Shown here: in pieces, positions 25,125 through 32,677 of the stretch
Layout of the letters: every line of letters starts with the position of its first letter
Numbering within the stretch: position 1 is the stretch's first letter
From: Streptomyces klenkii
GTDB lineage: Bacteria > Actinomycetota > Actinomycetes > Streptomycetales > Streptomycetaceae
Direction: 5' to 3'
NCBI RefSeq assembly: GCF_003626645.1
Contig: NZ_RBAM01000007.1
Location: 372,001-436,000 of the forward strand
Length of the DNA stretch: 64,000 bases
Notes under the pieces: model-generated
Seen by the model: the letters and a program-made list of their open reading frames with translations, nothing else
Database searches by the model: none
Told to the model about the DNA's origin: nothing
Translations under genes and position numbers: made by a program

Positions 25125-26330
25125 ATGCACGTACCCGACGGATTCATCAACGCGCCGGTCTCCGCCGCCACCGCCGCCGTGGCCGCGGCGGCCGTCGCCG
25201 TGAGCCTGCGCGGCGCCCGGCGCGAGCTCGACGACAAGGCCGCGCCGCTGGCCGGCCTCGTCGCGGCGTTCATCTTCGCCGTCCAGATGCTGAACTTCCC
25301 CGTCGCGGCGGGCACCAGCGGACACCTGCTGGGAGGCGCGCTCGCGGCGATACTCGTCGGCCCGTACACGGGAGTGCTCTGCATATCCGTCGTCCTGCTC
25401 ATGCAGGGCGTCCTCTTCGCGGACGGCGGGCTCACCGCGCTCGGCGTCAACATCACCGACATGGGCATCGTCACGACGGTGGTGGCCTACGGGATCTTCC
25501 GCGTGCTGGTGCGGCTGCTGCCGCGGGGGCGCACGGGCCTGACCGCGGCGTCCTTCGCCGCGGCCCTCGTCTCCGTGCCGGCCGCCGCGGCGGCGTTCAC
25601 CCTGATCTACGCGCTCGGGGGGACGACGGACGTCCCGGTGGGCCAGGTGTTCACGGCCATGGTCGGCGTCCACGTCCTGATCGGCCTCGGCGAGGCCGTG
25701 ATCACCGCGCTGACGGTCAGCGCGGTGGCGGCGGTCCGCCCGGACCTGGTCCACGGGGCGCGGGACTTGATGCGCCCCCTGGAACTGCGCAGGGTGCGCC
25801 CGGCGAACGCCTTCCGCCCCGACGGGGCCGGGACCGCCTCTTCCGTGCCGGGAAGCCCGGCAGCCTCCTCCCGCCGCGACGGCGATCAGGCCCCGCGGCG
25901 CGGCCCGGCGGTGCCCGGCAGCCTGAGCGAGGACCGGCACCGCCGGACAGGTCCGGACGGGGCGGACGCCGTCGCGGCGGAGAAGACGGCCCCGCGCCGC
26001 AGCGTCGCGCGCCTCTGGATGGCCGGCGTCGCCGCCGCCCTCGTCTGTGCCGGCGGGCTCAGCTACTACGCCTCCACCAGCCCCGACGGCCTCGAAAAGG
26101 TCGCCCACGACAAGGGCATCGACAGCAAGGAAGAAGCGCACGCCGCCAAGGACTCCCCCCTGGCCGACTACCAGGTCAAGGACGTCGCGGACGAGCGCCT
26201 CTCCGGCGGCCTGGCCGGAGTGATCGGCGTGGGCGCCACCCTCGCCGCCGGCACGGGCGTCTTCTTCACCCTGCGCTGGAAGCGCACCCGCACGGCGGCC
26301 CGCGCCGCATCCGAGTCGGCAGCGCTCTGA
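25125..26330 (+). CDS. cbiM: Cobalt/nickel ECF importer S-component, CbiM-CbiN fusion with repeat-derived linker
   Basis: 401 residues from ATG 25125. It begins MHVPDGFINAPVS, the invariant CbiM/NikM metal-site N-terminus in which His2 and the main-chain amines bind Co or Ni. Seven TM helices run to about residue 215, with VQMLNFPVAAGTSGHLLGG as the second metal-site motif. After a long hydrophilic linker (about 227-290) the C-terminus carries a CbiN/PDGLE-type domain: two TM helices around SPDGLEKVAHDKGI. The linker is encoded by a sequence that belongs to the dispersed repeat family, copied in frame. The downstream cbiQ and cbiO genes complete the transporter. Co versus Ni cannot be separated by eye. 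Confidence 0.9.
   Translation: MHVPDGFINAPVSAATAAVAAAAVAVSLRGARRELDDKAAPLAGLVAAFIFAVQMLNFPVAAGTSGHLLGGALAAILVGPYTGVLCISVVLLMQGVLFADGGLTALGVNITDMGIVTTVVAYGIFRVLVRLLPRGRTGLTAASFAAALVSVPAAAAAFTLIYALGGTTDVPVGQVFTAMVGVHVLIGLGEAVITALTVSAVAAVRPDLVHGARDLMRPLELRRVRPANAFRPDGAGTASSVPGSPAASSRRDGDQAPRRGPAVPGSLSEDRHRRTGPDGADAVAAEKTAPRRSVARLWMAGVAAALVCAGGLSYYASTSPDGLEKVAHDKGIDSKEEAHAAKDSPLADYQVKDVADERLSGGLAGVIGVGATLAAGTGVFFTLRWKRTRTAARAASESAAL
25840..25975 (+). repeat. Dispersed modular repeat, copy inside the CbiM-CbiN coding sequence
   Basis: Contains CCCGCCGCGACGGCGATCAG, near-identical to the cores at 36410, 36655 and 59239, then CCGGCGGTGCC and the facing GGCACCGCCGGA. It shares its left part (TTCCGTGCCGGGAAGCCCGGCA) with the copy at 32.5 kb. 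The whole copy is a multiple of three without stop codons and encodes the hydrophilic linker of the fusion. Confidence 0.75.
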
Positions 26331-26331
26331 C

Positions 26332-27099
26332 ATGTCCGCCGGCCACACCCACAAGCTCTACCGCCCCGCCCGCACCCCCGTGCACTCCCTCCCCCCGCAC
26401 TGCAAGATCGCAGCCGTCCTGGCCTTCGTCGTCACCGTCGTGGCGACCCCGCGCGAGGCGGTCTGGGCGTTCGCCCTGTACGCGGTGCTGATCGCCGCCG
26501 CGGCGGCAGCGGCCCGCATCCCCGCCGCGTTCCTGCTCCGCCGCCTGCTGATCGAGATCCCGTTCGTGGCGTTCGCGCTGCTCATGCCGTTCGTCGTGCC
26601 GGGCGAGCCGGTGGCGCACCTGCTCGGGCTGCCGCTCAGCGGCCCCGGCCTCTGGGGCGCCTGGAACGTCCTGGCCAAGGGCACCCTCGGCGTCGCCGCC
26701 TCCGTCGTGCTCGCCTCGACGACGGAGCTCCGCTCGCTGCTCCTCGGCCTGGAGCGGCTGCGCATGCCCCCGCTGCTCGTCCAGATCGCCTCGTTCATGA
26801 TCCGCTACGGGGACGTGGTGACCGACGAGATGCGCCGGATGCGCATCGCCCGCGAATCCCGCGGCTTCACCGCCCGCGGCGTGCGCCACTGGGGCGTGCT
26901 GGCCAGGTCCGCGGGCGCGCTGTTCATCCGCTCCTACGAGCGCGGCGAGCGCGTCCACCTGGCGATGGTCAGCCGGGGCTACACCGGCACGATGCCGGTG
27001 ACCGACGACGCGCCCGCGACCCGTACGCAGTGGACGTACGCCGCCACGCTGCCGCTGGCCGCCCTCGCGGTCTGCCTGACCGGATGGACCCTCACATGA
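26332..27099 (+). CDS. cbiQ: ECF transporter transmembrane T-component CbiQ
   Basis: 255 residues, ATG one base after the cbiM stop. Four to five TM helices plus the coupling motif of T-components: RMRRMRIARESRGF, whose Ala-Arg-Gly-like helix contacts the ATPase, and a second SRGYTG near the C-terminus. PPHCKIAAVLAFVVTVVATP at the N-terminus is the usual CbiQ opening. It connects the metal-binding S-component to the ATPase. The stop overlaps the cbiO start. Confidence 0.9.
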   Translation: MSAGHTHKLYRPARTPVHSLPPHCKIAAVLAFVVTVVATPREAVWAFALYAVLIAAAAAAARIPAAFLLRRLLIEIPFVAFALLMPFVVPGEPVAHLLGLPLSGPGLWGAWNVLAKGTLGVAASVVLASTTELRSLLLGLERLRMPPLLVQIASFMIRYGDVVTDEMRRMRIARESRGFTARGVRHWGVLARSAGALFIRSYERGERVHLAMVSRGYTGTMPVTDDAPATRTQWTYAATLPLAALAVCLTGWTLT

Positions 27100-27908
27100 C
27101 CGCCGCACCCCGCACGGCCGACGCCCCCTCCCTCGCCGTCTCCGGCCTCGCCTACGCCTACCCCGACGGCCACCAGGCCCTCTTCGGCGTCGACCTGGAG
27201 GTCGCCCGCGGCGAGCGCGTCGCGCTCCTCGGCCCGAACGGCGCCGGCAAGACGACCCTCGTCCTGCACCTCAACGGCGTCCTCGGCGGCGGCCTCGGCA
27301 CGGTCCGCGTCGCGGGCCTGCCCGTCGAGAAGCGGAACCTCGCCGAGGTCCGCCGCCGGGTCGGCATCGTCTTCCAGGACCCCGACGACCAGTTGTTCAT
27401 GCCGACCGTCCGCGAGGACGTCGCGTTCGGCCCGGCCGCCGCGGGCCTGCGCGGCGCCGAGCTCGCGGCGTGCGTGGAGAAGGCCCTGGCGCAGGTCGGC
27501 ATGGCCGGCTACGCGGACCGCCCCCCGCACCACCTGTCCTTCGGGCAGCGCCGCCGGGTCGCCGTGGCGACCGTCCTCGCCATGGAGCCGGAGATCCTCG
27601 TCCTGGACGAGCCGTCCTCCAACCTCGACCCGGCCTCCCGCCGCGAGCTCGCGGACATCCTGCGCTCCCTGGACGTGACGGTGCTCATGGTCACGCACGA
27701 CCTCCCGTACGCCCTGGAGCTCTGCGAGCGCTCCGTCGTCCTCAGCGACGGCGTCATCGCGGCCGACGGCCCGACCCGCGACCTGCTGTGTGACGAGGAC
27801 CTCATGCGGGCGCACCGGCTGGAACTGCCGTTCGGCTTCGACCCGCGCACCCCGCGCCTCCCGGGCGCCGCACGGCCCGGCGCGGCCGCCGGGACGGCCC
27901 GCGGCTGA
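27096..27908 (+). CDS. cbiO: ECF transporter ATPase CbiO
   Basis: 270 residues, ATG overlapping the cbiQ stop (ATGA). Walker A is GPNGAGKTT, the Q-loop is IVFQDPDDQLFMPTV (the QDPDDQ form typical of ECF ATPases), Walker B is EILVLDEPSSNLDP and the H-loop is VTHDLP. The signature is LSFGQRRRVAVA, a common ECF variant of LSGGQ. Only one ATPase is present, so the complex would use a homodimer, as for cobalt and nickel importers. A C-terminal tail of about 25 residues (PGAARPGAAAGTARG) is unconserved. Confidence 0.93.
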   Translation: MTAAPRTADAPSLAVSGLAYAYPDGHQALFGVDLEVARGERVALLGPNGAGKTTLVLHLNGVLGGGLGTVRVAGLPVEKRNLAEVRRRVGIVFQDPDDQLFMPTVREDVAFGPAAAGLRGAELAACVEKALAQVGMAGYADRPPHHLSFGQRRRVAVATVLAMEPEILVLDEPSSNLDPASRRELADILRSLDVTVLMVTHDLPYALELCERSVVLSDGVIAADGPTRDLLCDEDLMRAHRLELPFGFDPRTPRLPGAARPGAAAGTARG

Positions 27909-28000
27909 CGGACTCCGTCCACCCCGGTCTACGCGCATTGACGAACACGTTGCACCATGGGTGGAGGAATTTGCAGCAATCGGCACAGGAGCAGGCAACA

Positions 28001-29182
28001 GTGGTGGACGTCCAGGGCACGGTGACGGACGGTTTCGAACCGGTCCGGGACGCCTTCGCGGAGAACTTCGCCCGGCGCGGCGAGCGGGGCGCGGCGGTCG
28101 CCGTGTACCGCGAGGGGCGCAAGGTCGCGGACCTGTGGGGCGGCGTGCGCGACGCCGACGGCGGCGAGGAGCCGTGGCGGCACGGCACCGCGCAGATCGT
28201 CCGCTCCGCCACGAAGGGCGTCGCCGCGGCCGTCCTGCTGCTCCTGCACCAGCGCGGCCAGGTCGACCTGGACGCGCCCGTCGGCACGTACTGGCCCGAG
28301 TTCAAGGCGGCCGGCAAGGAGCGCGTCCTCGTCCGGCACCTCCTCTCGCACCGCGCCGGCCTGCCCGCCCTCGACGTGCCCCTCACCCCGGCGCAGGCGA
28401 TCGACGGCGTCAGCGGCCCCGCGGCCGTCGCCGCCCAGGCCCCGGCCTGGGAGCCCGGCACGGCGCACGGCTACCACGCCCAGACGTACAGCTGGCTGAT
28501 CGGCGAGCTCGTCGAGCGCATCACCGGGCGGCCCATCGGCCGCTGGGTCGCCCAGGAGATAGCCGGGCCGCTGGGTCTGGACCTGTGGATCGGCATGCCG
28601 GAGGCCGAGCAGGCCGCCCGCGCCGGGCGCATCGCCGACATCGAGCCGCCGGCCGCCGCCGCGCCCTCGGCGGGCCTGCGCGTGCGCCCCAAGCAGTCCG
28701 TCACGGACGCCTACGGCGACCCGGAGTCCCTGACCCGGCGCGCCTTCGCCGCGATCTCCCCGGCGGCGGACGAGAACGACCCGGCCTACCGCGCCGCCGA
28801 ACTGCCCGCCTCCGCGGGCATCGCCACGGCCGACGCCCTCGCCCGCTTCTACGCCTCCCTCATCGGCGACGTGGACGGCGTACGGCGCCTCTTCGCCCCC
28901 GCGACGCTGACCCTGGCCCGCACGGAGGAGTCCGCCGGGCCGGACAAGGTCCTCGTCGTCAACACCCGCTTCGGCCTCGGCTACATGCTCCACGGCCCGG
29001 CCTCCCCGCTCCTGGCCCCCGGCTCCTTCGGCCACCCGGGCCGCGGCGGCTCCCTGGCCTTCGCCGACCCGGAGTCCGGCCTGTCCTTCGCCTACGTCAC
29101 GAACGGCATGCAGAAGAACGTCACGGCGGACCCCCGCGCCCAGGCCCTGGTCCGCGCGGTCTCCCGCGCGCTGTCGGCGTAG
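28001..29182 (+). CDS. Beta-lactamase-fold serine hydrolase (EstB/class C-like)
   Basis: 393 residues from GTG 28001, preceded by AGGAG; a TTG at 27938 would add a non-conserved leader. The nucleophile motif is IVRSATKGVAAAV (SxxK), with the Tyr motif in HGYHAQTYSWLIGEL and GHPGRGGSLAF replacing the KTG box, as in EstB-type esterases and PBP4-like hydrolases. It lacks a signal peptide, so a cytoplasmic esterase or amidase is more likely than a beta-lactamase. It is not part of the cbi operon (92-nt gap). A strong hairpin ends the gene. Confidence 0.85.
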   Translation: MVDVQGTVTDGFEPVRDAFAENFARRGERGAAVAVYREGRKVADLWGGVRDADGGEEPWRHGTAQIVRSATKGVAAAVLLLLHQRGQVDLDAPVGTYWPEFKAAGKERVLVRHLLSHRAGLPALDVPLTPAQAIDGVSGPAAVAAQAPAWEPGTAHGYHAQTYSWLIGELVERITGRPIGRWVAQEIAGPLGLDLWIGMPEAEQAARAGRIADIEPPAAAAPSAGLRVRPKQSVTDAYGDPESLTRRAFAAISPAADENDPAYRAAELPASAGIATADALARFYASLIGDVDGVRRLFAPATLTLARTEESAGPDKVLVVNTRFGLGYMLHGPASPLLAPGSFGHPGRGGSLAFADPESGLSFAYVTNGMQKNVTADPRAQALVRAVSRALSA

Positions 29183-29194
29183 TCGCCCGTTGCC

Positions 29195-29228
29195 CCCGGG
29201 GGTACTCAGAAGCGATCTGAGTACCCCG
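29195..29228 (+). terminator. Hairpin terminator after serine hydrolase
   Basis: A stem of about 14 bp (CCGGGG-GTACTCAGA with TCTGAGTACCCCGG, one unpaired G) and a 5-nt loop, 13 nt after the stop. The 12-bp inner part is perfect. It could alternatively be an operator for the following acyltransferase gene. Confidence 0.7.
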
Positions 29229-29269
29229 GCGCTGGTGGGCGGTCGCCCGCGCGAGCGAGGCTCACGCTC

Positions 29270-30652
29270 ATGGGAACGAAAATGAGCGCGCGAGACATCG
29301 CCGCGGCGACGCCCGGCGGGCGCGACCGCGTCATCGACCTGCTGCGCGTGGCGTCCCTCGGGACCGTCGTGTTCGGGCACTGGCTCATGGCGGCCGTCAC
29401 CGTGGACGACGACGGCCGCGCCGCCGTCGGCAACCTCCTCGCGGTCGAGCCGAAGCTGCAACTGCTGACCTGGTTCCTCCAGGTCATGCCGGTGTTCTTC
29501 TTCGTCGGCGGCTTCTCGCACGCCCTCTCGTACCGCTCCCTCACCCGCCGCGCCGGCGGAGCCCCCGCCTACGCGCTCTTCCTCCGCGCCCGCCTCCAGC
29601 GCCTCCTCCGCCCCACGATGCTCTTCGTCGCCGTGTGGGGCGCGGGCGCGCTCGCCGTGCAACTGGCCGGCGGGAGCGGGAACCTGACGGACGTCGCCGC
29701 CCGGCTCGTCGCCCAGCCGCTGTGGTTCATCGGCATCTACCTCGCCATGGTGGCCTTCACGCCGCCCCTCCTGCGCCTCCACGAGCGCTACGGCTGGGGC
29801 GCGTTCGCCGCCCTGGCCGCCGCGGCCGCGGCCGTCGACGTCCTGCGCTTCGCCGCCGGCGTCCCGTACGTGGAGTTCCTCAACTTCGCCTTCGTCTGGC
29901 TGGCCGTCCACCAGCTCGGCTTCCTCCGCGCGGACGGGCGCCTGCGCCACCCGGCGCTCCTCGCCGCCGCGGGACTCGCCGGGGCCGTCGCCCTCGTCGC
30001 CTCCGGCCCGTACCCGCTGTCGATGGTGGGCATGCCGGGCGAGAAGATCAGCAACATGGCGCCGCCCACCGCCGCCCTGCTCTGCCACGGCATGTGGCTG
30101 ATCGGCGCGGTCGAGCTGCTGCGCGGCCCCATGACCCGCGCGGTGGCCCGCCCCCGCGTCTGGCGCACGGTCGTCGCCGCGAACGGCATCGCGATGACGG
30201 CGTTCCTGTGGCACCTCACGGCAATGCTGGGCGTGTACGGGGCGATGCTCGCGGCGCACGTGTCCCTGCCGGCGCCCGCGAGCGCGGCCTGGTGGCTGCA
30301 CGTCCCGCTCCGCCTCGCGGCCGCGGCGGGCGTCACGGCGCTCCTCGTCGCGGTCTTCCGCAGGGCCGAGCAGCCGCCGGCGCCCGCTTCCGCCTCTGCT
30401 TCCGCTTCCGCTTCCGCTTCCGCGGGGACGTCCGCCGCCCGGCGCGGCGCCGCTCCCGCCGCCGCGCTCGGCGTCACGCTCGCCCTCTTCGGCGTGCTCG
30501 GGCTGTCCATGGTGGGCTTCGGCGGGCTCCTGGAGGGGCACTCCGCCGTGCTCGTCGCGGTACGGGTCACGGCCCCCGTCACCGTCCTGATGTGCGGGGC
30601 GGGCTGGCTGCTCGTGGAGACGGCGGGACGGGCGCGGCGCCCCGCGGCGTGA
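29270..30652 (+). CDS. Membrane acyltransferase, acyltransferase-3 family
   Basis: 460 residues, ATG 29270. Ten or more TM helices. The N-terminus has the family signature DRVIDLLRVASLGTVVFGHW (Arg plus catalytic-type His) and FFFVGGFSHALSYRS. WFIGIYLAMVAFTPPLLRLH is another typical segment. Such enzymes O-acylate sugars or cell-surface polymers. A (Ala-Ser) repeat at about residues 372-384, encoded by a TTCCGC hexamer run at about 30388-30425, forms a cytosolic loop and may vary in length between strains. No partner gene was recognised nearby. Confidence 0.85.
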   Translation: MGTKMSARDIAAATPGGRDRVIDLLRVASLGTVVFGHWLMAAVTVDDDGRAAVGNLLAVEPKLQLLTWFLQVMPVFFFVGGFSHALSYRSLTRRAGGAPAYALFLRARLQRLLRPTMLFVAVWGAGALAVQLAGGSGNLTDVAARLVAQPLWFIGIYLAMVAFTPPLLRLHERYGWGAFAALAAAAAAVDVLRFAAGVPYVEFLNFAFVWLAVHQLGFLRADGRLRHPALLAAAGLAGAVALVASGPYPLSMVGMPGEKISNMAPPTAALLCHGMWLIGAVELLRGPMTRAVARPRVWRTVVAANGIAMTAFLWHLTAMLGVYGAMLAAHVSLPAPASAAWWLHVPLRLAAAAGVTALLVAVFRRAEQPPAPASASASASASASAGTSAARRGAAPAAALGVTLALFGVLGLSMVGFGGLLEGHSAVLVAVRVTAPVTVLMCGAGWLLVETAGRARRPAA

Positions 30653-30735
30653 GGCGGGCGTGGGGGGGCAGGCGTGGGGGCGGGCGTGAGGCGGGCGTGA
30701 GACGCACGTCATCGCGTGCGCTCTACACACAGCGC

Positions 30736-30741
30736 TAGCGT
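30736..30741 (+). promoter_or_regulatory. Candidate -10 box (TAGCGT) before EamA transporter
   Basis: TAGCGT lies 8 nt before ATG 30750 and no Shine-Dalgarno sequence is visible. This suggests a leaderless or near-leaderless transcript. Confidence 0.35.
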
Positions 30742-30749
30742 CCTGAACC

Positions 30750-31601
30750 ATGACGCCATTGGTCGCCACGGCCGTCCTCATAGCCGCCATCACGCACGCC
30801 AGTTGGAACGCCGTCGCGCACGGCATCAAGGACCAGCTCCTCGCCTTCACGCTCGTCGGAGGCGGCGGGGCGCTGTGCGGGGTCGCGATGGCGGGCTTCG
30901 TCCCCCTGCCGGCGGGCGCGGCCTGGCCGTACCTGCTGGGCTCCGCGGTCCTGCACGTCGTCTACCAGCTGCTGCTCATGCGGTCGTTCACGCTCGGCGA
31001 CTTCGGGCAGATGTACCCGATCGCCCGTGGCACGGCGCCGCTCGCGGTCACCGTGCTGGCCGCCGCGTTCGCCGGCGAGACGCCCGGCGGCTGGCAGGCG
31101 GCGGGCGTCCTCGTGGCCTCGGCCGGGCTGGTCGGGCTCGCGCTCTGGGGGATCCGCGGCTCGGGGAAGCGGCCGCACTGGGCGGCGATCGCCGCGGCCG
31201 CGGCCACGGGCCTCGCTATCGCCGCGTACACGGTCGTGGACGGCCTCGGCGTCCGCGCCTCCGGGACGCCGCTCGGCTACATCGCGTGGCTGATGATCCT
31301 GGAAGGGCTTCCGATCCCGGTGTACGCGATGGTGACGCGGCGCGGCGGGTTCGCGGCGCAGATCCGGCCGTTCGCGGTGCGGGGGCTGCTGGGCGGGGTG
31401 CTGTCGGTGGCCGCGTACGGGCTGGTGCTGTGGGCGCAGACGCGGGCGGACCTCGCGCCGATCTCGGCGCTGCGGGAGTCGTCGATCCTGGTGGGGGCGG
31501 CGATCGGTGCGGTGTTCTTCAAGGAGCGGTTCGGGGCGCCGAGGATGGCGGCGGCGGGGCTGATGGTGGCGGGGATAGGGATGATGCTGCACGCGGGGTG
31601 A
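30750..31601 (+). CDS. EamA/DMT-family transporter
   Basis: 283 residues with ten predicted TM helices in two EamA repeats (LVATAVLIAAITHASWNAVA at the start; WLMILEGLPIPVYAMVTRRG mid-protein). The second repeat ends in ISALRESSILVGAAIGAVFFKERFG, the typical DMT C-terminal motif. It is probably an exporter of a small metabolite or amino acid. It converges on an SDR gene with a 44-nt gap. Confidence 0.87.
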   Translation: MTPLVATAVLIAAITHASWNAVAHGIKDQLLAFTLVGGGGALCGVAMAGFVPLPAGAAWPYLLGSAVLHVVYQLLLMRSFTLGDFGQMYPIARGTAPLAVTVLAAAFAGETPGGWQAAGVLVASAGLVGLALWGIRGSGKRPHWAAIAAAAATGLAIAAYTVVDGLGVRASGTPLGYIAWLMILEGLPIPVYAMVTRRGGFAAQIRPFAVRGLLGGVLSVAAYGLVLWAQTRADLAPISALRESSILVGAAIGAVFFKERFGAPRMAAAGLMVAGIGMMLHAG

Positions 31602-31645
31602 GGTGTGGTGAGGCGAGGCGGGCTGATGGCCGCCGCGCTACGCGC

Positions 31646-32431
31646 TCACTGCCCCTTGAACGCCCGCTGCAAGCCGATGTTGCCGATGAGGATGCCGCCG
31701 TCCACGGGGAGGGTGACGCCCGTGATCCACGAGGCGTCGCGCGAGGCGAGGAAGGCGACGGCCGCCGCGATGTCCTCCGGCTCGCCGACCCGCCCCAGCG
31801 GGTACTGCCCCGCCGCCCGTTCCAGCGCGCCCGGCCGGTCGTCCCAGCCGGGCGTGCGGACCGTGCCGGGGGCGACGAGGTTGACCCGTACGCCCCGGGG
31901 CGCGCACTGCCCGGCCAGGGTGCGGGTCAGGCCCGCGAGGCCGGCCTTGGCGGCGCTGTAGGCGTGGTTGCCGTAGTCCTGCTCGCCGTTGACGGAGCCG
32001 ATGCTGACGACGGCGCCGCGGCCGTCCGGTGCGGCGGCCAGGTGCGGCATGGCGGCCCGGACACAGCGGAACGCGCCGGTCAGGGTGATGTCGAGGTCCC
32101 GGGACCAGGTCTCGTCGGTGACGTCCTCGACGAGCGGGGGGTCGGAGTGGAACGAGTACGCGTTGTTGACCAGGACGTCCAGCCCGCCGAACCGCTCCAC
32201 GGCGTGCGCCACCGCCGCCTCGACGGCCGCCCGGTCGCCCACGTCGCACGCGTACGCCTCGGCCCCGAGGCCGTCCGCGCGAAGCCGGGCCGCGGCGCGG
32301 TCGGCACGGCCGCCGTCGAGGTCCGTGACGAGCACGCGGGCGCCCTCCGCGGCGAGTCGGCGCGCGGTGGCGGCACCGATGCCGCGACCGGCGCCGGTGA
32401 CGAGGACGACGTACCCGCCGAAACGGCGCAT
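31646..32431 (-). CDS. SDR-family oxidoreductase
   Basis: 261 residues from ATG 32431 (MRRFGGYVVLVTG); ATG 32440 is an alternative three codons upstream. Classical SDR motifs: VTGAGRGIGAATA for the cofactor, VLVNNAYSFHSDP, Ser in VVSIGSVNGEQDYGN, and HAYSAAKAGLAGL with catalytic Tyr and Lys. The C-terminal SWITGVTLPVDGGILIGN is typical of FabG-like dehydrogenases. The dispersed repeat begins about 20 nt upstream of the start, so the gene's promoter must lie in or next to it. The substrate is unknown. Confidence 0.87.
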   Translation of the reverse strand: MRRFGGYVVLVTGAGRGIGAATARRLAAEGARVLVTDLDGGRADRAAARLRADGLGAEAYACDVGDRAAVEAAVAHAVERFGGLDVLVNNAYSFHSDPPLVEDVTDETWSRDLDITLTGAFRCVRAAMPHLAAAPDGRGAVVSIGSVNGEQDYGNHAYSAAKAGLAGLTRTLAGQCAPRGVRVNLVAPGTVRTPGWDDRPGALERAAGQYPLGRVGEPEDIAAAVAFLASRDASWITGVTLPVDGGILIGNIGLQRAFKGQ

Positions 32432-32454
32432 GGCCTCCATGGACGGCAACGGTA

Positions 32455-32660
32455 GGCACCCGCCGCGGCCGGCGGAAGACCGCGGGCTGCGCGCGGGCCC
32501 CTTCCCGTGCCGGGGAGCCCGGCAACCGCCCTCCGCCGCGGCGGTGCTCAACCCCCTTGGCGCAGCCCGGCGGTGCCGGACCGGCCTGGCGACCGGCTCG
32601 GCACCGCCGGATTCGTCCGTACGGGCTGAGCGGGCGGAGGGGACGGCCGGGGCCGTCAGC
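32455..32660. repeat. Dispersed modular repeat between SDR and PBP genes
   Basis: Carries the family core TCCGCCGCGGCGGTGCTCAA and the facing pair CGGCGGTGCCGGACCGG ... GGCACCGCCGGA, then CGTACGGGCTGAGCGG. Its left half (TTCCCGTGCCGGGGAGCCCG) is nearly the same as in the copy inside cbiM. It fills almost the whole 246-bp intergenic interval upstream of the SDR gene. Confidence 0.75.
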
Positions 32661-32677
32661 CGGTCGTGCGGGTGGTC

